Shown here: piece after piece, positions 27,028 to 36,847 of the stretch
Layout of the letters: each line of letters begins with the position of its first letter
How positions within the stretch are numbered: position 1 is the stretch's first letter
Assembly (NCBI RefSeq): GCF_002216685.1
Contig: NZ_CP022353.1
Coordinates: 992,001 to 1,056,000 of the forward strand
DNA: 64,000 bases
Direction of reading: 5' to 3'
From: Vibrio tarriae
Lineage (GTDB): Bacteria > Pseudomonadota > Gammaproteobacteria > Enterobacterales > Vibrionaceae
Notes under the pieces: model-generated
The model's database searches: none
What the model was told of the DNA's origin: nothing
What the model saw: only the letters and a program-made list of their open reading frames with translations
Made by a program: the position numbers and the translations under genes

Positions 27028-27729
27028 CTACCCTCGCCAACGTTGATTTACTAGCCTTTGATGTGGATTGAACCGGACTTTGTAGTTCATAGCTGGGCAT
27101 TCATCGATTTGATATCCCAAATAAAGCCACTGCTTTTTGGTCTGTTGGCAGTAATTGAGCTGACAAAGTACCGCTAAGGTGCCTAAAGAGATCGAAATAT
27201 CTGGGTCATAAAAGGTGTAAAACGCACTCGCACTGTTTGGGAGTAAATCGGTGACGGCAATCGCGACCAACTTTTCGCCCTGATAAAGATGTAAATATTG
27301 GGTATTAAGCCATTTTGCACGGGCAAATTTGGCAAATTCCATTTTATTGGGTGGGTACATGGAGCCGTGGCGATGACGAGCGAAAATATAACGCGCGTAA
27401 AGGGTGTACCAATCTTCATCCAGTTCTGGTTTCAACTGCCAATGAAACTCTTGGCTGAGCAGCTTGAGTAAACGTTTTTGGCTTTTGCTCGGCACAAAAT
27501 CGGGCGCAGGAATACGCAAAGCTTGGCACGACTGGCAATGATCACAATGCGGTTTGTAGATGGTATCGCCGCTGCGCCGGAAACCATTTGCCATCAGCAC
27601 TTCATAGGTTTCGGGTGTTTGCATCTGCGGATCAATCGCCACGGCGACGCGCTCCATCCGATCCGCTAAATAGCTACAAGGATGGTTATTGGTTAAGCCA
27701 ATACGAATTTGCTGAATATCTGAGCTCAT
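27028..27729 (-). CDS. bpt: aspartate/glutamate leucyltransferase (Bpt)
   Basis: A 233-residue aminoacyl-tRNA-protein transferase of the eukaryotic Ate1 fold. It adds leucine to proteins that begin with Asp or Glu, marking them for ClpS-ClpAP. The N-terminal cysteine cluster (CDHCQSCQALRIPAP, residues ~62-76) and the C-terminal LGYQIDECPAMNYK are family signatures. The start codon is three bases beyond the stop of aat, so the two transferases form one tight operon and complete the bacterial N-end rule pair. Confidence 0.92.
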   Translation of the reverse strand: MSSDIQQIRIGLTNNHPCSYLADRMERVAVAIDPQMQTPETYEVLMANGFRRSGDTIYKPHCDHCQSCQALRIPAPDFVPSKSQKRLLKLLSQEFHWQLKPELDEDWYTLYARYIFARHRHGSMYPPNKMEFAKFARAKWLNTQYLHLYQGEKLVAIAVTDLLPNSASAFYTFYDPDISISLGTLAVLCQLNYCQQTKKQWLYLGYQIDECPAMNYKVRFNPHQRLVNQRWRG

Positions 27730-27732
27730 GCA

Positions 27733-28464
27733 TCAATCCTCAAAGGCACATGGCGAAGTGGGGGTGGCGAGCCACTGAGTTTCAAAACAGCCACTGAGCA
27801 CCTGCTTCTCCTTAAAAGATAGCAACGATTGGATAAATTGTTCACGGCTCAAGGTCGTTGCGCCTAAAGATTGCAAATGCGGATTCATCACTTGGCAATC
27901 AATCAACTGCCCTTGATGGCGAGAAAAATGGTCGCAAAAATACCAAAGCGCAATTTTCGAGGCATTGGTTGCGAGGCTAAACATGGATTCGCCACAAAAC
28001 AGTTGGCCAACGGAAATGCCATAAAGCCCACCCACCAGTTGTTCGCCCTGCCACACCTCGACAGAATGGCAACGACCTTGTTTCGCCAACTCGCCATACG
28101 CATGGCGCATTGAGTCATTGAGCCAACGTTGATCCGCAGGGCGAGTGAGCGCGCACTGCTCAATCACTTGCGACGTCGCGTGATTCACGCTAATCCGGTA
28201 CTGATGTTTACGTTGGAACTTCTTCACGCTTTTGGCGGGTTGAAACCGAGTAGGGTCAAACACGGCACGTGGGGAAGGGCTCCACCACAAAATCGGGTCT
28301 TCAGGGCCATACCAAGGGAAAATGCCTTGTTGATAAGCCGCCCAAATTCGCTCAGGACGGAGATCGCCGCCAAATGCAAGCAGGCCGTTAGGGTCGTCTA
28401 ACGCAGTAAAAGGAGAGGGGAATGTCAACGTTTCCGGCGATAATTCAGTCAGATAAATAGCCAT
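27733..28464 (-). CDS. aat: leucyl/phenylalanyl-tRNA-protein transferase (Aat)
   Basis: A 243-residue cytoplasmic transferase that adds Leu or Phe to proteins with N-terminal Lys or Arg, for ClpS-dependent degradation. Family motifs are LLAFGGDL (~30), GIFPWY (~47), WWSPSPRAVF (~60), GGLYGISVGQLFCGESMFS (~147-165) and LIDCQVMNPHLQSLGA (~190). I start at ATG 28464 (MAIYLTELSP). A longer frame to 28590 adds 42 residues that do not belong to the family. Coupled with bpt. Confidence 0.92.
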   Translation of the reverse strand: MAIYLTELSPETLTFPSPFTALDDPNGLLAFGGDLRPERIWAAYQQGIFPWYGPEDPILWWSPSPRAVFDPTRFQPAKSVKKFQRKHQYRISVNHATSQVIEQCALTRPADQRWLNDSMRHAYGELAKQGRCHSVEVWQGEQLVGGLYGISVGQLFCGESMFSLATNASKIALWYFCDHFSRHQGQLIDCQVMNPHLQSLGATTLSREQFIQSLLSFKEKQVLSGCFETQWLATPTSPCAFED

Positions 28465-28730
28465 CGTATTGGTTTGCCTTAGAAGTCCCTGTGAGCCATT
28501 CCGAAAGTGAATGAGCCGCGATCTTAGTGATTTTGATGAAGTTTGCCAATCTTGATGCTTGGGAAATCCCAGGCTTGGTCGAGATTGCATAAACAGAAAT
28601 AAAAATTCATTGTGAGCAAGATAAAGGCTAGCGCTAGCGCATGAATTTGGTTAGTCTGCGGATACGAAGAATTTTCGCCGCGACCCATTACCACAAGGAC
28701 TTTCAGCGGCGCAAGGAAACACAACATCCA

Positions 28731-30011
28731 ATGGAAAGCTTGACTCTACAACCGATTGAACTCATCTCTGGGGAAGTGAATCTTCCCGGTTCCAAAAGCG
28801 TTTCAAACCGTGCGCTCTTGCTGGCTGCGCTAGCCTCAGGCACGACTCGTCTTACTAACTTGCTCGATAGCGACGATATTCGCCATATGCTCAATGCTTT
28901 GACCAAGCTGGGCGTGAACTATCGCCTCTCGGCCGATAAAACCACCTGTGAAGTAGAAGGTTTGGGCCAAGCCTTTCACACGACTCAGCCATTAGAGCTG
29001 TTTTTAGGTAACGCAGGCACTGCAATGCGTCCGCTGGCGGCGGCGTTGTGTCTTGGACAAGGCGACTATGTACTGACTGGCGAACCGCGCATGAAAGAGC
29101 GCCCGATTGGCCACTTGGTGGATGCTCTTCGTCAAGCCGGCGCACAAATTGAGTATCTGGAGCAGGAAAACTTTCCGCCACTGCGTATTCAAGGGACGGG
29201 CTTACAAGCAGGAACGGTGACTATCGATGGTTCTATCTCTAGTCAGTTTTTGACCGCCTTTCTTATGTCGGCACCGTTGGCGCAGGGCAAAGTGACCATC
29301 AAGATCGTCGGCGAGCTGGTTTCTAAGCCTTACATCGACATTACACTGCACATCATGGAGCAGTTTGGTGTTCAGGTGATCAACCACGATTACCAAGAAT
29401 TTGTGATCCCAGCGGGGCAATCTTATGTGTCTCCGGGGCAGTTCCTCGTCGAAGGTGATGCCTCTTCTGCTTCCTATTTCCTTGCTGCGGCTGCCATTAA
29501 AGGCGGTGAGGTAAAAGTGACCGGTATTGGTAAAAACAGCATCCAAGGGGATATTCAATTTGCGGATGCATTGGAAAAGATGGGCGCGCAAATTGAGTGG
29601 GGCGATGATTATGTGATTGCTCGCCGTGGTGAACTGAATGCGGTGGATCTCGATTTTAACCATATCCCAGATGCGGCGATGACGATTGCGACGACGGCAC
29701 TTTTTGCCAAAGGTACCACGGCCATTCGTAACGTTTACAACTGGCGCGTAAAAGAGACGGATCGTTTGGCAGCAATGGCCACCGAATTGCGTAAAGTGGG
29801 CGCGACAGTCGAAGAGGGGGACGATTTCATTGTGATTACGCCTCCAACTAAGCCCATCCATGCGGCAATCGATACCTATGACGATCACCGTATGGCGATG
29901 TGTTTTTCTCTGGTTGCGTTGAGCGATACGCCAGTGACGATCAATGATCCGAAATGCACTTCAAAAACGTTCCCCGATTACTTTGATAAGTTTGCGCAAT
30001 TAAGCCGCTAA
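28731..30011 (+). CDS. aroA: 3-phosphoshikimate 1-carboxyvinyltransferase (EPSP synthase)
   Basis: A 426-residue enzyme (E. coli 427) that joins shikimate-3-phosphate and phosphoenolpyruvate in aromatic amino acid synthesis. Lys22 in [10 protein letters not shown] and the class I signature [10 protein letters not shown] (92-101, Gly96) are present, so glyphosate sensitivity is expected. The [12 protein letters not shown] and KESDR-like [13 protein letters not shown] segments complete the active site. I chose ATG 28731; an in-frame ATG at 28641 would add 30 basic residues foreign to the family. Unlike in E. coli, serC is not the upstream neighbour. aat lies divergent. Confidence 0.95.
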   Translation: MESLTLQPIELISGEVNLPGSKSVSNRALLLAALASGTTRLTNLLDSDDIRHMLNALTKLGVNYRLSADKTTCEVEGLGQAFHTTQPLELFLGNAGTAMRPLAAALCLGQGDYVLTGEPRMKERPIGHLVDALRQAGAQIEYLEQENFPPLRIQGTGLQAGTVTIDGSISSQFLTAFLMSAPLAQGKVTIKIVGELVSKPYIDITLHIMEQFGVQVINHDYQEFVIPAGQSYVSPGQFLVEGDASSASYFLAAAAIKGGEVKVTGIGKNSIQGDIQFADALEKMGAQIEWGDDYVIARRGELNAVDLDFNHIPDAAMTIATTALFAKGTTAIRNVYNWRVKETDRLAAMATELRKVGATVEEGDDFIVITPPTKPIHAAIDTYDDHRMAMCFSLVALSDTPVTINDPKCTSKTFPDYFDKFAQLSR

Positions 30012-30077
30012 AGTGTCATCTTCTGCCCAAAACCGATGGCGGTAGAATCGGTTTTGGAATAAATGTAAGTGATTGAA

Positions 30078-30104
30078 AAAAAGCCTCATTACGAGGCTTT
30101 TATT
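30078..30104. terminator. bidirectional terminator between aroA and yciN
   Basis: AAAAGCCTC and GAGGCTTTT enclose ATTAC, with A residues before and T residues behind the stem. It can serve both convergent genes; the yciN stop overlaps its right end. A second hairpin without a T tail (CCAAAACCGAT with ATCGGTTTTGG) lies just upstream at about 30027-30056. Confidence 0.85.
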
Positions 30105-30351
30105 ATTTTTGTAGGGTAAATTCCGGTGAGAGATGATGAGCGAGATATTTAAACATATTAAATACCGCTGTGGTTTTCTCAGTAGGAAGGCCTTGTTCAG
30201 TGAGGAAATACTCACCTTTAAACACTAACACGCCTTCTTTCTCTTCCACTTGAGTGGCACGCATGCCTTCGATGTAACATTCATGATCTTGAATTAACTG
30301 GTTAGCAATCAGTAAAAGTTCAAATTCAGTGATCGGTTTTTTATGGCTCAT
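30103..30351 (-). CDS. yciN: YciN-family protein (DUF2498)
   Basis: An 82-residue protein close to E. coli YciN (83). The shared core is GVLVFKGEYFLTEQGLPTEK followed by AVFNMFKYLAH. No biochemical role is established. As in E. coli, the gene is divergent from topA, which supports the identification. Confidence 0.85.
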   Translation of the reverse strand: MSHKKPITEFELLLIANQLIQDHECYIEGMRATQVEEKEGVLVFKGEYFLTEQGLPTEKTTAVFNMFKYLAHHLSPEFTLQK

Positions 30352-30586
30352 GGTGATAACTCCTTACCATTGGATGCAGGCATTATAAGTAGGTAACCGG
30401 TGACAACCTTGACAGAAAGCAGGAAAAGGGCGATTTGTTCTCTAGATGAAATTGTGAGTTATTGCATATTTCGTCGTTTTGGGGTCGCGGTATACCGCGC
30501 TTCACTTTAGTATGGGCGCGTTTTTGACAGCAGAACAACATTTCGTCGATTTGTCGAGCAAATAAAAAGCTTTTAGAAAAAACAAG

Positions 30587-30615
30587 TTGATCTTCTTGTT
30601 ATCTGGCTCGATAGT
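30587..30615 (+). promoter_or_regulatory. candidate topA promoter; remaining yciN-topA gap
   Basis: TTGATC (-35) and GATAGT (-10) are separated by 17 bases, 73 bases before the topA ATG. A second TTGACA occurs at 30524-30529 without a clear -10. On the minus strand a TATAAT at 30382-30387 could start yciN. The remaining parts of this 336-base gap show nothing else. Confidence 0.4.
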
Positions 30616-30687
30616 AAAAAAAGAATTACATTTTAGAACGTCATGCGATTTAAATCGCGCCAAATGATGAAGGACAATTGAGTCAAT

Positions 30688-33318
30688 ATGGGTAAATCAC
30701 TCGTTATCGTCGAGTCGCCAGCCAAGGCTAAAACCATCAATAAGTACCTTGGTAAAGACTTTATCGTGAAATCCAGTGTGGGACACGTGCGTGATCTGCC
30801 TACAGCAGGGCAAACGGCCACACCGACCGGTAAAGCGGCGGCAGCATCGACTAAGAAAGCATCTACTACTGATAAAGAGCAGCAGAAGCGTGAAAAAGAA
30901 CGCGCAGCGCTGATCAAAAAGATGGGTGTCGATCCGTATCACGGCTGGCAAGCCAATTACCAAATTCTGCCCGGTAAAGAGAAAGTGGTGGCTGAGCTGC
31001 AAAAGCTCGCAAAAGACGCTGACAGCGTTTATCTCGCAACCGACTTGGACCGCGAGGGAGAAGCCATCGCTTGGCACCTTCGTGAGATCATCGGTGGCGA
31101 TGAAAAGCGATATAAACGAGTGGTATTTAACGAAATCACCAAAAACGCCATTCAGCAGGCTTTTAAGCAGCCTGGTGAACTGAATATGGATGGCGTGAAC
31201 GCTCAACAAGCACGCCGTTTCATGGACCGCGTTGTGGGCTTTATGGTCTCGCCACTGCTGTGGAAAAAAGTGGCGCGAGGCCTTTCCGCTGGTCGTGTAC
31301 AGTCTGTCGCCGTGAAACTTCTGGTTGAGCGTGAACGCGAAATCAAAGCATTTGTTCCGGAAGAATTTTGGGACATCAATGCCGATACCTTGACCGCAGA
31401 CAAGCAAGATTTTCGCCTGTTGGTGGCCCAAAAAGACGGTTTAGCTTTCAAGCCCGTGAACGAAACGCAAGCCTTGGCGGCGGTTGCTGCGCTCAATAAA
31501 GCGCAGTACGAAGTGTGCAAACGCGAAGACAAACCGACCACCAGTAAACCGAGTGCGCCTTTCATTACGTCAACCCTGCAGCAAGCCGCGAGCACTCGCC
31601 TTGGCTATGGGGTGAAAAAGACCATGATGCTCGCTCAGCGCTTGTATGAAGCGGGTTACATCACCTATATGCGTACCGACTCAACCAACTTGAGTGCGGA
31701 AGCGGTCGAGAATCTGCGTGGCTACATCACCAAGCATTACGGTGAGGCGTATTTGCCAAGCCAGCCAAATGTGTATGGCAGCAAGCAAAATGCCCAAGAG
31801 GCGCACGAAGCGATTCGTCCTTCGGATGTGACTGTCACCGCCGACGATCTGGAAGGAATGGAAGCGGATGCACACAAGCTGTATGCCCTGATTTGGAATC
31901 AGTTTGTGGCCTGTCAAATGACACCTGCGCAATACGATTCCACGACAGTCAGTGTAAAAGCGGCAGAGTACACCCTGAAAGCGAAAGGTCGTATCCTCAA
32001 GTTTGATGGTTGGACTCGCGTACAGCGTCCGTTGGGTAAAAACGAAGATCAGATCCTGCCTCCGGTGAAGGTCGGTGATAGCCTAAAGCTCGTCAGCCTA
32101 GATCCGAAACAGCACTTTACCAAACCGCCAGCGCGTTACACGGAAGCGGCATTGGTGAAAGAGTTGGAAAAGCGTGGCATTGGTCGCCCATCGACGTATG
32201 CATCGATCATTTCGACCATTCAAGACCGTGGTTATGTGAAAGTCGATCAGCGCCGTTTCTTCGCGGAAAAAATGGGTGAAATTGTCACCGATCGTCTTGA
32301 TGAAAATTTTGACGACTTGATGAACTACGACTTTACCGCACGTATGGAAGAGAAACTCGACCAAATCGCCGAAGGTGAAGTGAATTGGACAGCAGTACTG
32401 GATGAGTTCTTTGCTGATTTCAGTCGCGACCTCGAAACGGCGGAGCAAGATGAAAGCTTAGGTGGCATGAAGCCTAATCACATCGTGATGACCAACATTT
32501 TGTGTCCGACCTGTTCGCGCCCGATGGGGATTCGTACAGCATCGACTGGTGTGTTTTTAGGCTGTTCTGGCTATGCATTACCGCCGAAAGAGCGCTGCAA
32601 AACCACCATCAACTTAGGTGACGAAGATGGCGTGATCAACGTTCTCGAAGAGGATGTCGAAACCGCAGCATTGCGTGCTAAGAAGCGTTGCCCAATTTGT
32701 GAAACGGCGATGGATGCGTATCTGATTGACGATAAGCGTAAGCTGCATGTTTGTGGTAACAATCCGAACTGTGAAGGCTTTATCGTTGAAGAAGGCGAGT
32801 TCAAAGTCAAAGGTTATGAAGGCCCAACCGTCGAGTGTGACAAATGTGGCTCAGACATGGTGCTGAAAAATGGCCGCTTTGGTAAGTACATGGGTTGTAC
32901 CAATGATGCTTGTAAAAATACGCGTAAGATCCTGAAAAATGGCGAAGTTGCGCCACCGAAAGAAGAGCCAGTGCATTTCCCTGAACTGCCTTGTGAAAAT
33001 TCGGATGCGTATTTTGTGCTTCGTGATGGTGCATCAGGCCTGTTCTTTGCGGCGAGCAATTTCCCTAAATCGCGTGAAACGCGCGCGCCTTTGGTGGAAG
33101 AGTTGAAACGTTTTGCTGAGCGTTTGCCAGAAAAATACCAGTATCTGACTTCTGCACCCGCACATGACCCTGATGGCTTACCTGCGGTGGTGCGCTTCTC
33201 TCGTAAAGAGAAAGAGCATTACGTGCGTACCGAGACGGAGGGTAAACCTTCCGGTTGGATGGCGGTTTACCAAGAGGGTAAATGGTTGGTCACGGATAAA
33301 CGCAAAAACGCGAAATAA
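30688..33318 (+). CDS. topA: DNA topoisomerase I
   Basis: An 876-residue type IA topoisomerase (E. coli 865) that relaxes negative supercoils. The Toprim acidic motif is [16 protein letters not shown] (~115-130). The catalytic tyrosine is the last Tyr of [10 protein letters not shown] (~325). Three C-terminal four-cysteine zinc fingers follow (CPTC...C...C near 606; CPICETAM near 671; CDKCGSDM near 719) and a basic tail ends RKNAK. A variable Ala/Lys/Thr linker at residues 38-75 separates the first Toprim strand from the rest, as in E. coli. Confidence 0.96.
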   Translation: MGKSLVIVESPAKAKTINKYLGKDFIVKSSVGHVRDLPTAGQTATPTGKAAAASTKKASTTDKEQQKREKERAALIKKMGVDPYHGWQANYQILPGKEKVVAELQKLAKDADSVYLATDLDREGEAIAWHLREIIGGDEKRYKRVVFNEITKNAIQQAFKQPGELNMDGVNAQQARRFMDRVVGFMVSPLLWKKVARGLSAGRVQSVAVKLLVEREREIKAFVPEEFWDINADTLTADKQDFRLLVAQKDGLAFKPVNETQALAAVAALNKAQYEVCKREDKPTTSKPSAPFITSTLQQAASTRLGYGVKKTMMLAQRLYEAGYITYMRTDSTNLSAEAVENLRGYITKHYGEAYLPSQPNVYGSKQNAQEAHEAIRPSDVTVTADDLEGMEADAHKLYALIWNQFVACQMTPAQYDSTTVSVKAAEYTLKAKGRILKFDGWTRVQRPLGKNEDQILPPVKVGDSLKLVSLDPKQHFTKPPARYTEAALVKELEKRGIGRPSTYASIISTIQDRGYVKVDQRRFFAEKMGEIVTDRLDENFDDLMNYDFTARMEEKLDQIAEGEVNWTAVLDEFFADFSRDLETAEQDESLGGMKPNHIVMTNILCPTCSRPMGIRTASTGVFLGCSGYALPPKERCKTTINLGDEDGVINVLEEDVETAALRAKKRCPICETAMDAYLIDDKRKLHVCGNNPNCEGFIVEEGEFKVKGYEGPTVECDKCGSDMVLKNGRFGKYMGCTNDACKNTRKILKNGEVAPPKEEPVHFPELPCENSDAYFVLRDGASGLFFAASNFPKSRETRAPLVEELKRFAERLPEKYQYLTSAPAHDPDGLPAVVRFSRKEKEHYVRTETEGKPSGWMAVYQEGKWLVTDKRKNAK

Positions 33319-33342
33319 TCCGACTCATCCTTTGTTCAATCA

Positions 33343-33381
33343 AAATAAGACAAGGCAGCCTCGCTGCCTTGTCTTATTTTT
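33343..33381 (+). terminator. strong terminator after topA
   Basis: A 16-base-pair perfect stem (AAATAAGACAAGGCAG with CTGCCTTGTCTTATTT) closes a five-base loop and continues into T residues. It starts 25 bases after the topA stop. Confidence 0.92.
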
Positions 33382-33494
33382 GTATCAGGCTTTGCGAAGC
33401 AGTTCTGAGAAATGCCAGATTGGTATTGATGCTTTTCATCATCAATTTGCCAGAGTGTGACTCACGAAAGAGTCTTACACTTTGATCCTGCCTA

Positions 33495-33682
33495 CTATGA
33501 GATTAACCACTCAATCTGAGTCCTTTTAGCGAGTTCTGGCGTTACCTTCTCGCAAACTTTGCGCCCCAGAACCCAACGCTCTTTCTCAGTCCGATATTTA
33601 TCCGCTACGTATTCTTTTCTATGTATTGAGCGATTTTCTTCGCTAAATCATCATTTTCATTATTTAGGAGGTGAGCTGACAT
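33495..33682 (-). pseudogene. decayed small gene with one-base frameshift (unknown product)
   Basis: From the ATG at 33682 the minus strand reads MSAHLLNNENDDLAKKIAQY then IEKNT and stops. If one A is restored in the A-run near 33615, translation continues as EYVADKYRTEKERWVLGRKV and then CEKVTPELAKRTQIEWLIS to a stop at 33495. The combined ~62 residues have a natural, charged, helical composition, unlike random non-coding sequence. I do not recognise the family. It could be a remnant of a mobile cassette or a toxin-antitoxin partner; no partner gene is intact. Confidence 0.4.
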
Positions 33683-33703
33683 TCAGGCAGTTAATGTGCC
33701 GTG

Positions 33704-33760
33704 ATGGCTGAATATGAGGTTTATGTCATTGAACTACCCAAAGAGTGTGAGTTGGAATAA
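33704..33760 (+). other. possible remnant of a second small gene in the glgC leader
   Basis: An 18-codon frame (MAEYEVYVIELPKECELE) starts 21 bases from the decayed gene on the opposite strand. The opening YEVYVIEL resembles the first strand of GIY-YIG-type nuclease domains, but the frame stops before any diagnostic residue. I treat it as a possible decayed fragment only. Confidence 0.2.
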
Positions 33761-33862
33761 GTCTTTTCCATCTCGTTTTGTTTCACCACTGAGATTTTAA
33801 GAAATTGATTGGTATTCGGCCAAGGATTCGATAACGTATAGCCAACCGATTGCATTGTTTAT

Positions 33863-33986
33863 TCAGCACATTTGTGCTGGCTGTCGTACTGATGTTGCTG
33901 TCGGTTAGCATGGAGCGCCGAGCCAGGACCCCTAAAGCAAAAATTTCGTGGTTCGGCAAATATTATAAAAGAATGGAGAACAACAC
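33863..33986 (+). promoter_or_regulatory. glgC leader with hairpins and GGA motifs (candidate CsrA target)
   Basis: The leader holds a hairpin CAGCACA-TTTGTGCTG type structure near 33866-33881 and a stem CCGAGCC (33918-33924) with GGTTCGG (33950-33956). GGA triplets occur at 33912, at 33926 in the loop of that stem, and at 33975 inside the ribosome-binding site ATGGAGAAC. CsrA represses glgC in E. coli by binding such GGA motifs at the ribosome site. Use of the same mechanism here is inference. Confidence 0.4.
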
Positions 33987-35204
33987 ATGGCTGGAGTATT
34001 AGGCATGATTTTGGCGGGAGGAGAAGGGTCACGTTTGAAGCCGTTGACTGAAACCCGTACCAAGCCGGCAGTTCCTTTTGGTGGAAGCTACCGTTTAATC
34101 GACTTTGCACTCAATAACTTCGTGAATGCCGATTTAATGCGGATTTATGTTCTGACGCAGTTCAAATCGCAATCGCTATACATTCATATGAAAAAGGGCT
34201 GGAATCTTTCTGGGATCACGGATCGTTTTATCGACATTATTCCCGCACAAATGCGTGATGGAAAACGTTGGTATGAAGGCACTGCCGATGCGATTTATCA
34301 AAACCTCCGTTTTGTTGAGATCGTCGCGCCAGATCAAGTCTGTATTTTTGGCTCAGACCATATCTACAAGATGGATATTCGCCAAATGCTCGATTTTCAT
34401 CGCCGTATGGAAGCGGAATTGACCGTTTCTGCACTGCGTATGCCGATCAGCCAAGCCTCTCAGTTTGGGGTGATTGAAGTGGATGAAAACGGCAAAATGG
34501 TCGGTTTTGAAGAGAAACCGAGCAATCCCAAATCGATCCCCGGTGAACCTGAGTGGGCACTGGTCTCGATGGGTAACTACATCTTCGAAGCAGAAACGCT
34601 CAGCAAAGAACTGCGTGAAGATGCTGAAAATAACCAGTCCAGCCATGACTTTGGCAAAGACATCATTCCGAAAATGTTCCCGCGCGGTAAAGTCTATGTG
34701 TATGACTTCACGACCAACAAAATTAAGGGAGAGAAGGAATCGACCTACTGGCGTGATGTCGGAACCATCGAATCGTACTGGTCGGCACATATGGACTTGC
34801 TCGACAAAGATCCAGAATTTTCGCTATACAACCGCAGCTGGCCGCTGCACACCTACTATCCTCCTTTGCCACCTGCGACGTTTGTGGATGTCAAAGACAA
34901 GAAAGTCAAAATCACAGATAGCTTGATCTCTGGGGGAAGTTATATCCAAGGATCAACCATTTATAAATCAGTTCTGGGTTTCCGTAGCAACATTGCTGCT
35001 GGCTCTTTTATCAGTGAATCTGTTATCTTGGGCGACGTGAAAATAGGAGCTGGCTGCACGATTAAGCGCGCCATTATCGATAAAGATGTCGAGATCGCCG
35101 CCGGTACCATCATTGGTGAAGATTTGGAAATGGACAGAAAGCGTTTCCACGTTTCCGATGAAGGGATTGTGGTGATTGCGAAAGGTAGTAAGGTAGGATT
35201 CTAG
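33987..35204 (+). CDS. glgC: glucose-1-phosphate adenylyltransferase
   Basis: A 405-residue ADP-glucose pyrophosphorylase that makes ADP-glucose from glucose-1-phosphate and ATP, the committed step of glycogen synthesis. The nucleotide-binding motif GGEGSRLKPLTETRTKPAVP lies at residues 12-31, and GTADAIYQN near 97 and EEKPSNPKSIPG near 180 are typical. A left-handed beta-helix forms the C-terminal ~100 residues. It is somewhat shorter than E. coli GlgC (431). glgA starts one base after its stop. Confidence 0.94.
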   Translation: MAGVLGMILAGGEGSRLKPLTETRTKPAVPFGGSYRLIDFALNNFVNADLMRIYVLTQFKSQSLYIHMKKGWNLSGITDRFIDIIPAQMRDGKRWYEGTADAIYQNLRFVEIVAPDQVCIFGSDHIYKMDIRQMLDFHRRMEAELTVSALRMPISQASQFGVIEVDENGKMVGFEEKPSNPKSIPGEPEWALVSMGNYIFEAETLSKELREDAENNQSSHDFGKDIIPKMFPRGKVYVYDFTTNKIKGEKESTYWRDVGTIESYWSAHMDLLDKDPEFSLYNRSWPLHTYYPPLPPATFVDVKDKKVKITDSLISGGSYIQGSTIYKSVLGFRSNIAAGSFISESVILGDVKIGAGCTIKRAIIDKDVEIAAGTIIGEDLEMDRKRFHVSDEGIVVIAKGSKVGF

Positions 35205-35205
35205 A

Positions 35206-36660
35206 ATGGAACAATTCAACGTTTGGTTTACCGTTTCAGAAGTACAGGGGCTGGTAAAAAGTGGTGGCCTGGCCGATGTGGCAAAAGCGCTGCCACAAGC
35301 GTTGAAAGCGTTGCATCAGCAGGTAGCTATTGCGCTGCCTGCTTATCGTTCAGTACCGGGAAAGGAAGATGCAGAGTTAGTACTGGAAACAGAGCTGACA
35401 CACTGGCCGCACACTCAGTATCGTGTTTTAAAATGCGAGCTAGACGGTGTGCCAATCTATCTGATTGATTGCCCTGCTTATTTTGACCGCCCGGCGCTGT
35501 ATGCTGAGAATAATCAAGCCTATGCCGATAATGGTGAACGGTTTGGTTTTTTCTCTGCAGCGTGTTTGGACGTACTGCCGAAACTCGGTATTCAGCCTGA
35601 CATCATTCATGCGAATGATTGGCACACGAGTTTGGTGCCTTTTTTGCTGAAAACCCGTTATCGCTATGACAGCTTTTTTGAGCAAGTCAAAAGTGTGCTG
35701 ACGGTGCATAACGCGATTTTTAAAGGGATCTTTTCCTACCATCAGTTAGAAGTCATTCCTGAGCTCAATTTATCGGGTATGGAATTTCTGCAATACGGTC
35801 ACGATCATGTGAGCATGCTGAGGGCGGGGATCGCTTTTGCGGATAAAGTGAATGCGGTGAGTCCTAATTATGCGGCTGAGCTTTTAACGCCTCTTGGGGC
35901 TCACGGGCTTGTGGATGATTTTGTGCGCCGAGCGCGCGATTTACACGGTATCGTCAACGGTTGTGATTACAGCGAGTGGAATCCAAGAACCGACCACTAT
36001 CTGCCAGCAACCTACAGCGATGAGCCAGATTCGATGCGCAAGGGGAAAGCGCTCTGTAAAACTGCGCTGCAGGAAGAGTTACACCTGCCGGTTACCGATG
36101 TACCTCTGTTTGGTATGGTTTGCCGTTTAACGCATCAGAAAGGCTTTCATTACCTGTTGCCGATTTTAGAGCAGTTCCTGCGAAATAACGTTCAAGTGGT
36201 CATTGTTGGTACTGGTGAGCCGGAAGTCGCTGCGCGGCTGAATAAGATCGCTCATTATCATCGGGCCAAGTTTGCGTTTGTCGAGACCTACAGTGAGCGT
36301 TTAGCGCACTGGGTTGAAGCGGGATCGGATTTCTTCTTAATGCCTTCTGAATTTGAAGCCTGTGGGCTCAATCAGATTTACAGCATGGCTTACGGCACTC
36401 TGCCTATTGTTCGTGAAGTGGGTGGCTTGAAAGATACGGTGAACGATTACGATAAATTCCCGGAGCGCGCGACAGGCTTTGGTTACCAAGAGCCCACGCC
36501 AGAAGCTCTATTGATCACTATGCAGCGGGCACTCTTGTTTTATCTGCAGCAGCCAGAAGAGATGCTGAAAGTGCAACAACGTGCCATGCAGCAAAACTTC
36601 AGTTGGGAAGAGTCTGCCCAAGAGTATATGAAGATGTATCGACTCGCGCGATTTGGCTAA
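35206..36660 (+). CDS. glgA: glycogen synthase (ADP-glucose type)
   Basis: A 484-residue GT5 glycosyltransferase that transfers glucose from ADP-glucose to glycogen chains. The N-terminal substrate loop reads VKSGGLADV (residues 16-24), a Ser variant of the KTGGL motif. The C-terminal PSEFEACGLNQIYSMAYGTLP (~381-401) is the nucleotide-sugar site. It is translationally coupled to glgC with a one-base gap. glgB, glgX and glgP are not in the window. Confidence 0.94.
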   Translation: MEQFNVWFTVSEVQGLVKSGGLADVAKALPQALKALHQQVAIALPAYRSVPGKEDAELVLETELTHWPHTQYRVLKCELDGVPIYLIDCPAYFDRPALYAENNQAYADNGERFGFFSAACLDVLPKLGIQPDIIHANDWHTSLVPFLLKTRYRYDSFFEQVKSVLTVHNAIFKGIFSYHQLEVIPELNLSGMEFLQYGHDHVSMLRAGIAFADKVNAVSPNYAAELLTPLGAHGLVDDFVRRARDLHGIVNGCDYSEWNPRTDHYLPATYSDEPDSMRKGKALCKTALQEELHLPVTDVPLFGMVCRLTHQKGFHYLLPILEQFLRNNVQVVIVGTGEPEVAARLNKIAHYHRAKFAFVETYSERLAHWVEAGSDFFLMPSEFEACGLNQIYSMAYGTLPIVREVGGLKDTVNDYDKFPERATGFGYQEPTPEALLITMQRALLFYLQQPEEMLKVQQRAMQQNFSWEESAQEYMKMYRLARFG

Positions 36661-36663
36661 CGA

Positions 36664-36725
36664 TATCACCGTCCGATTTGAAGCGGCAGCAGTGTTGGCT
36701 GCCACTCCAAGTCGTTTGGGTCTAT
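36664..36725. repeat. ERIC-like element with central deletion
   Basis: The two outer arms remain (CGATTTGAAGCGGCAGCAGT; GTTGGCTGCCACTCCAAGTC; GTTTGGGTCTAT) with about half of the centre missing. It directly follows glgA. Confidence 0.7.
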
Positions 36726-36737
36726 GAATCATCTCTC

Positions 36738-36760
36738 AGGCACCGCAAGGTGCCTTTTTT
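36738..36760 (+). terminator. terminator after glgCA
   Basis: AGGCACC and GGTGCCT pair around GCAA, followed by six T residues. Confidence 0.9.
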
Positions 36761-36847
36761 CTGTTTCACTCAACAGTTTCTTACAACTGGGGGGATTCTC
36801 TTGACTAAGATTATGGTAGTCTTGGCCTGCGTAATTAAGAGGTTTCA

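Noticed and set aside
28627-28638. 12-base perfect palindrome GCTAGCGCTAGC upstream of aroA
   Set aside because: Too short and isolated to assign; no second copy seen nearby and no matching known operator.
29202-29888. 228-codon open frame on the minus strand inside aroA
   Set aside because: It lies wholly antisense to a clearly conserved enzyme, is rich in His and Arg as expected for a mirror frame, and has no ribosome site or recognisable domain.
30697-31431. 244-codon open frame on the minus strand inside topA
   Set aside because: Complete overlap with the conserved Toprim region of topoisomerase I; the translation shows no known domain.
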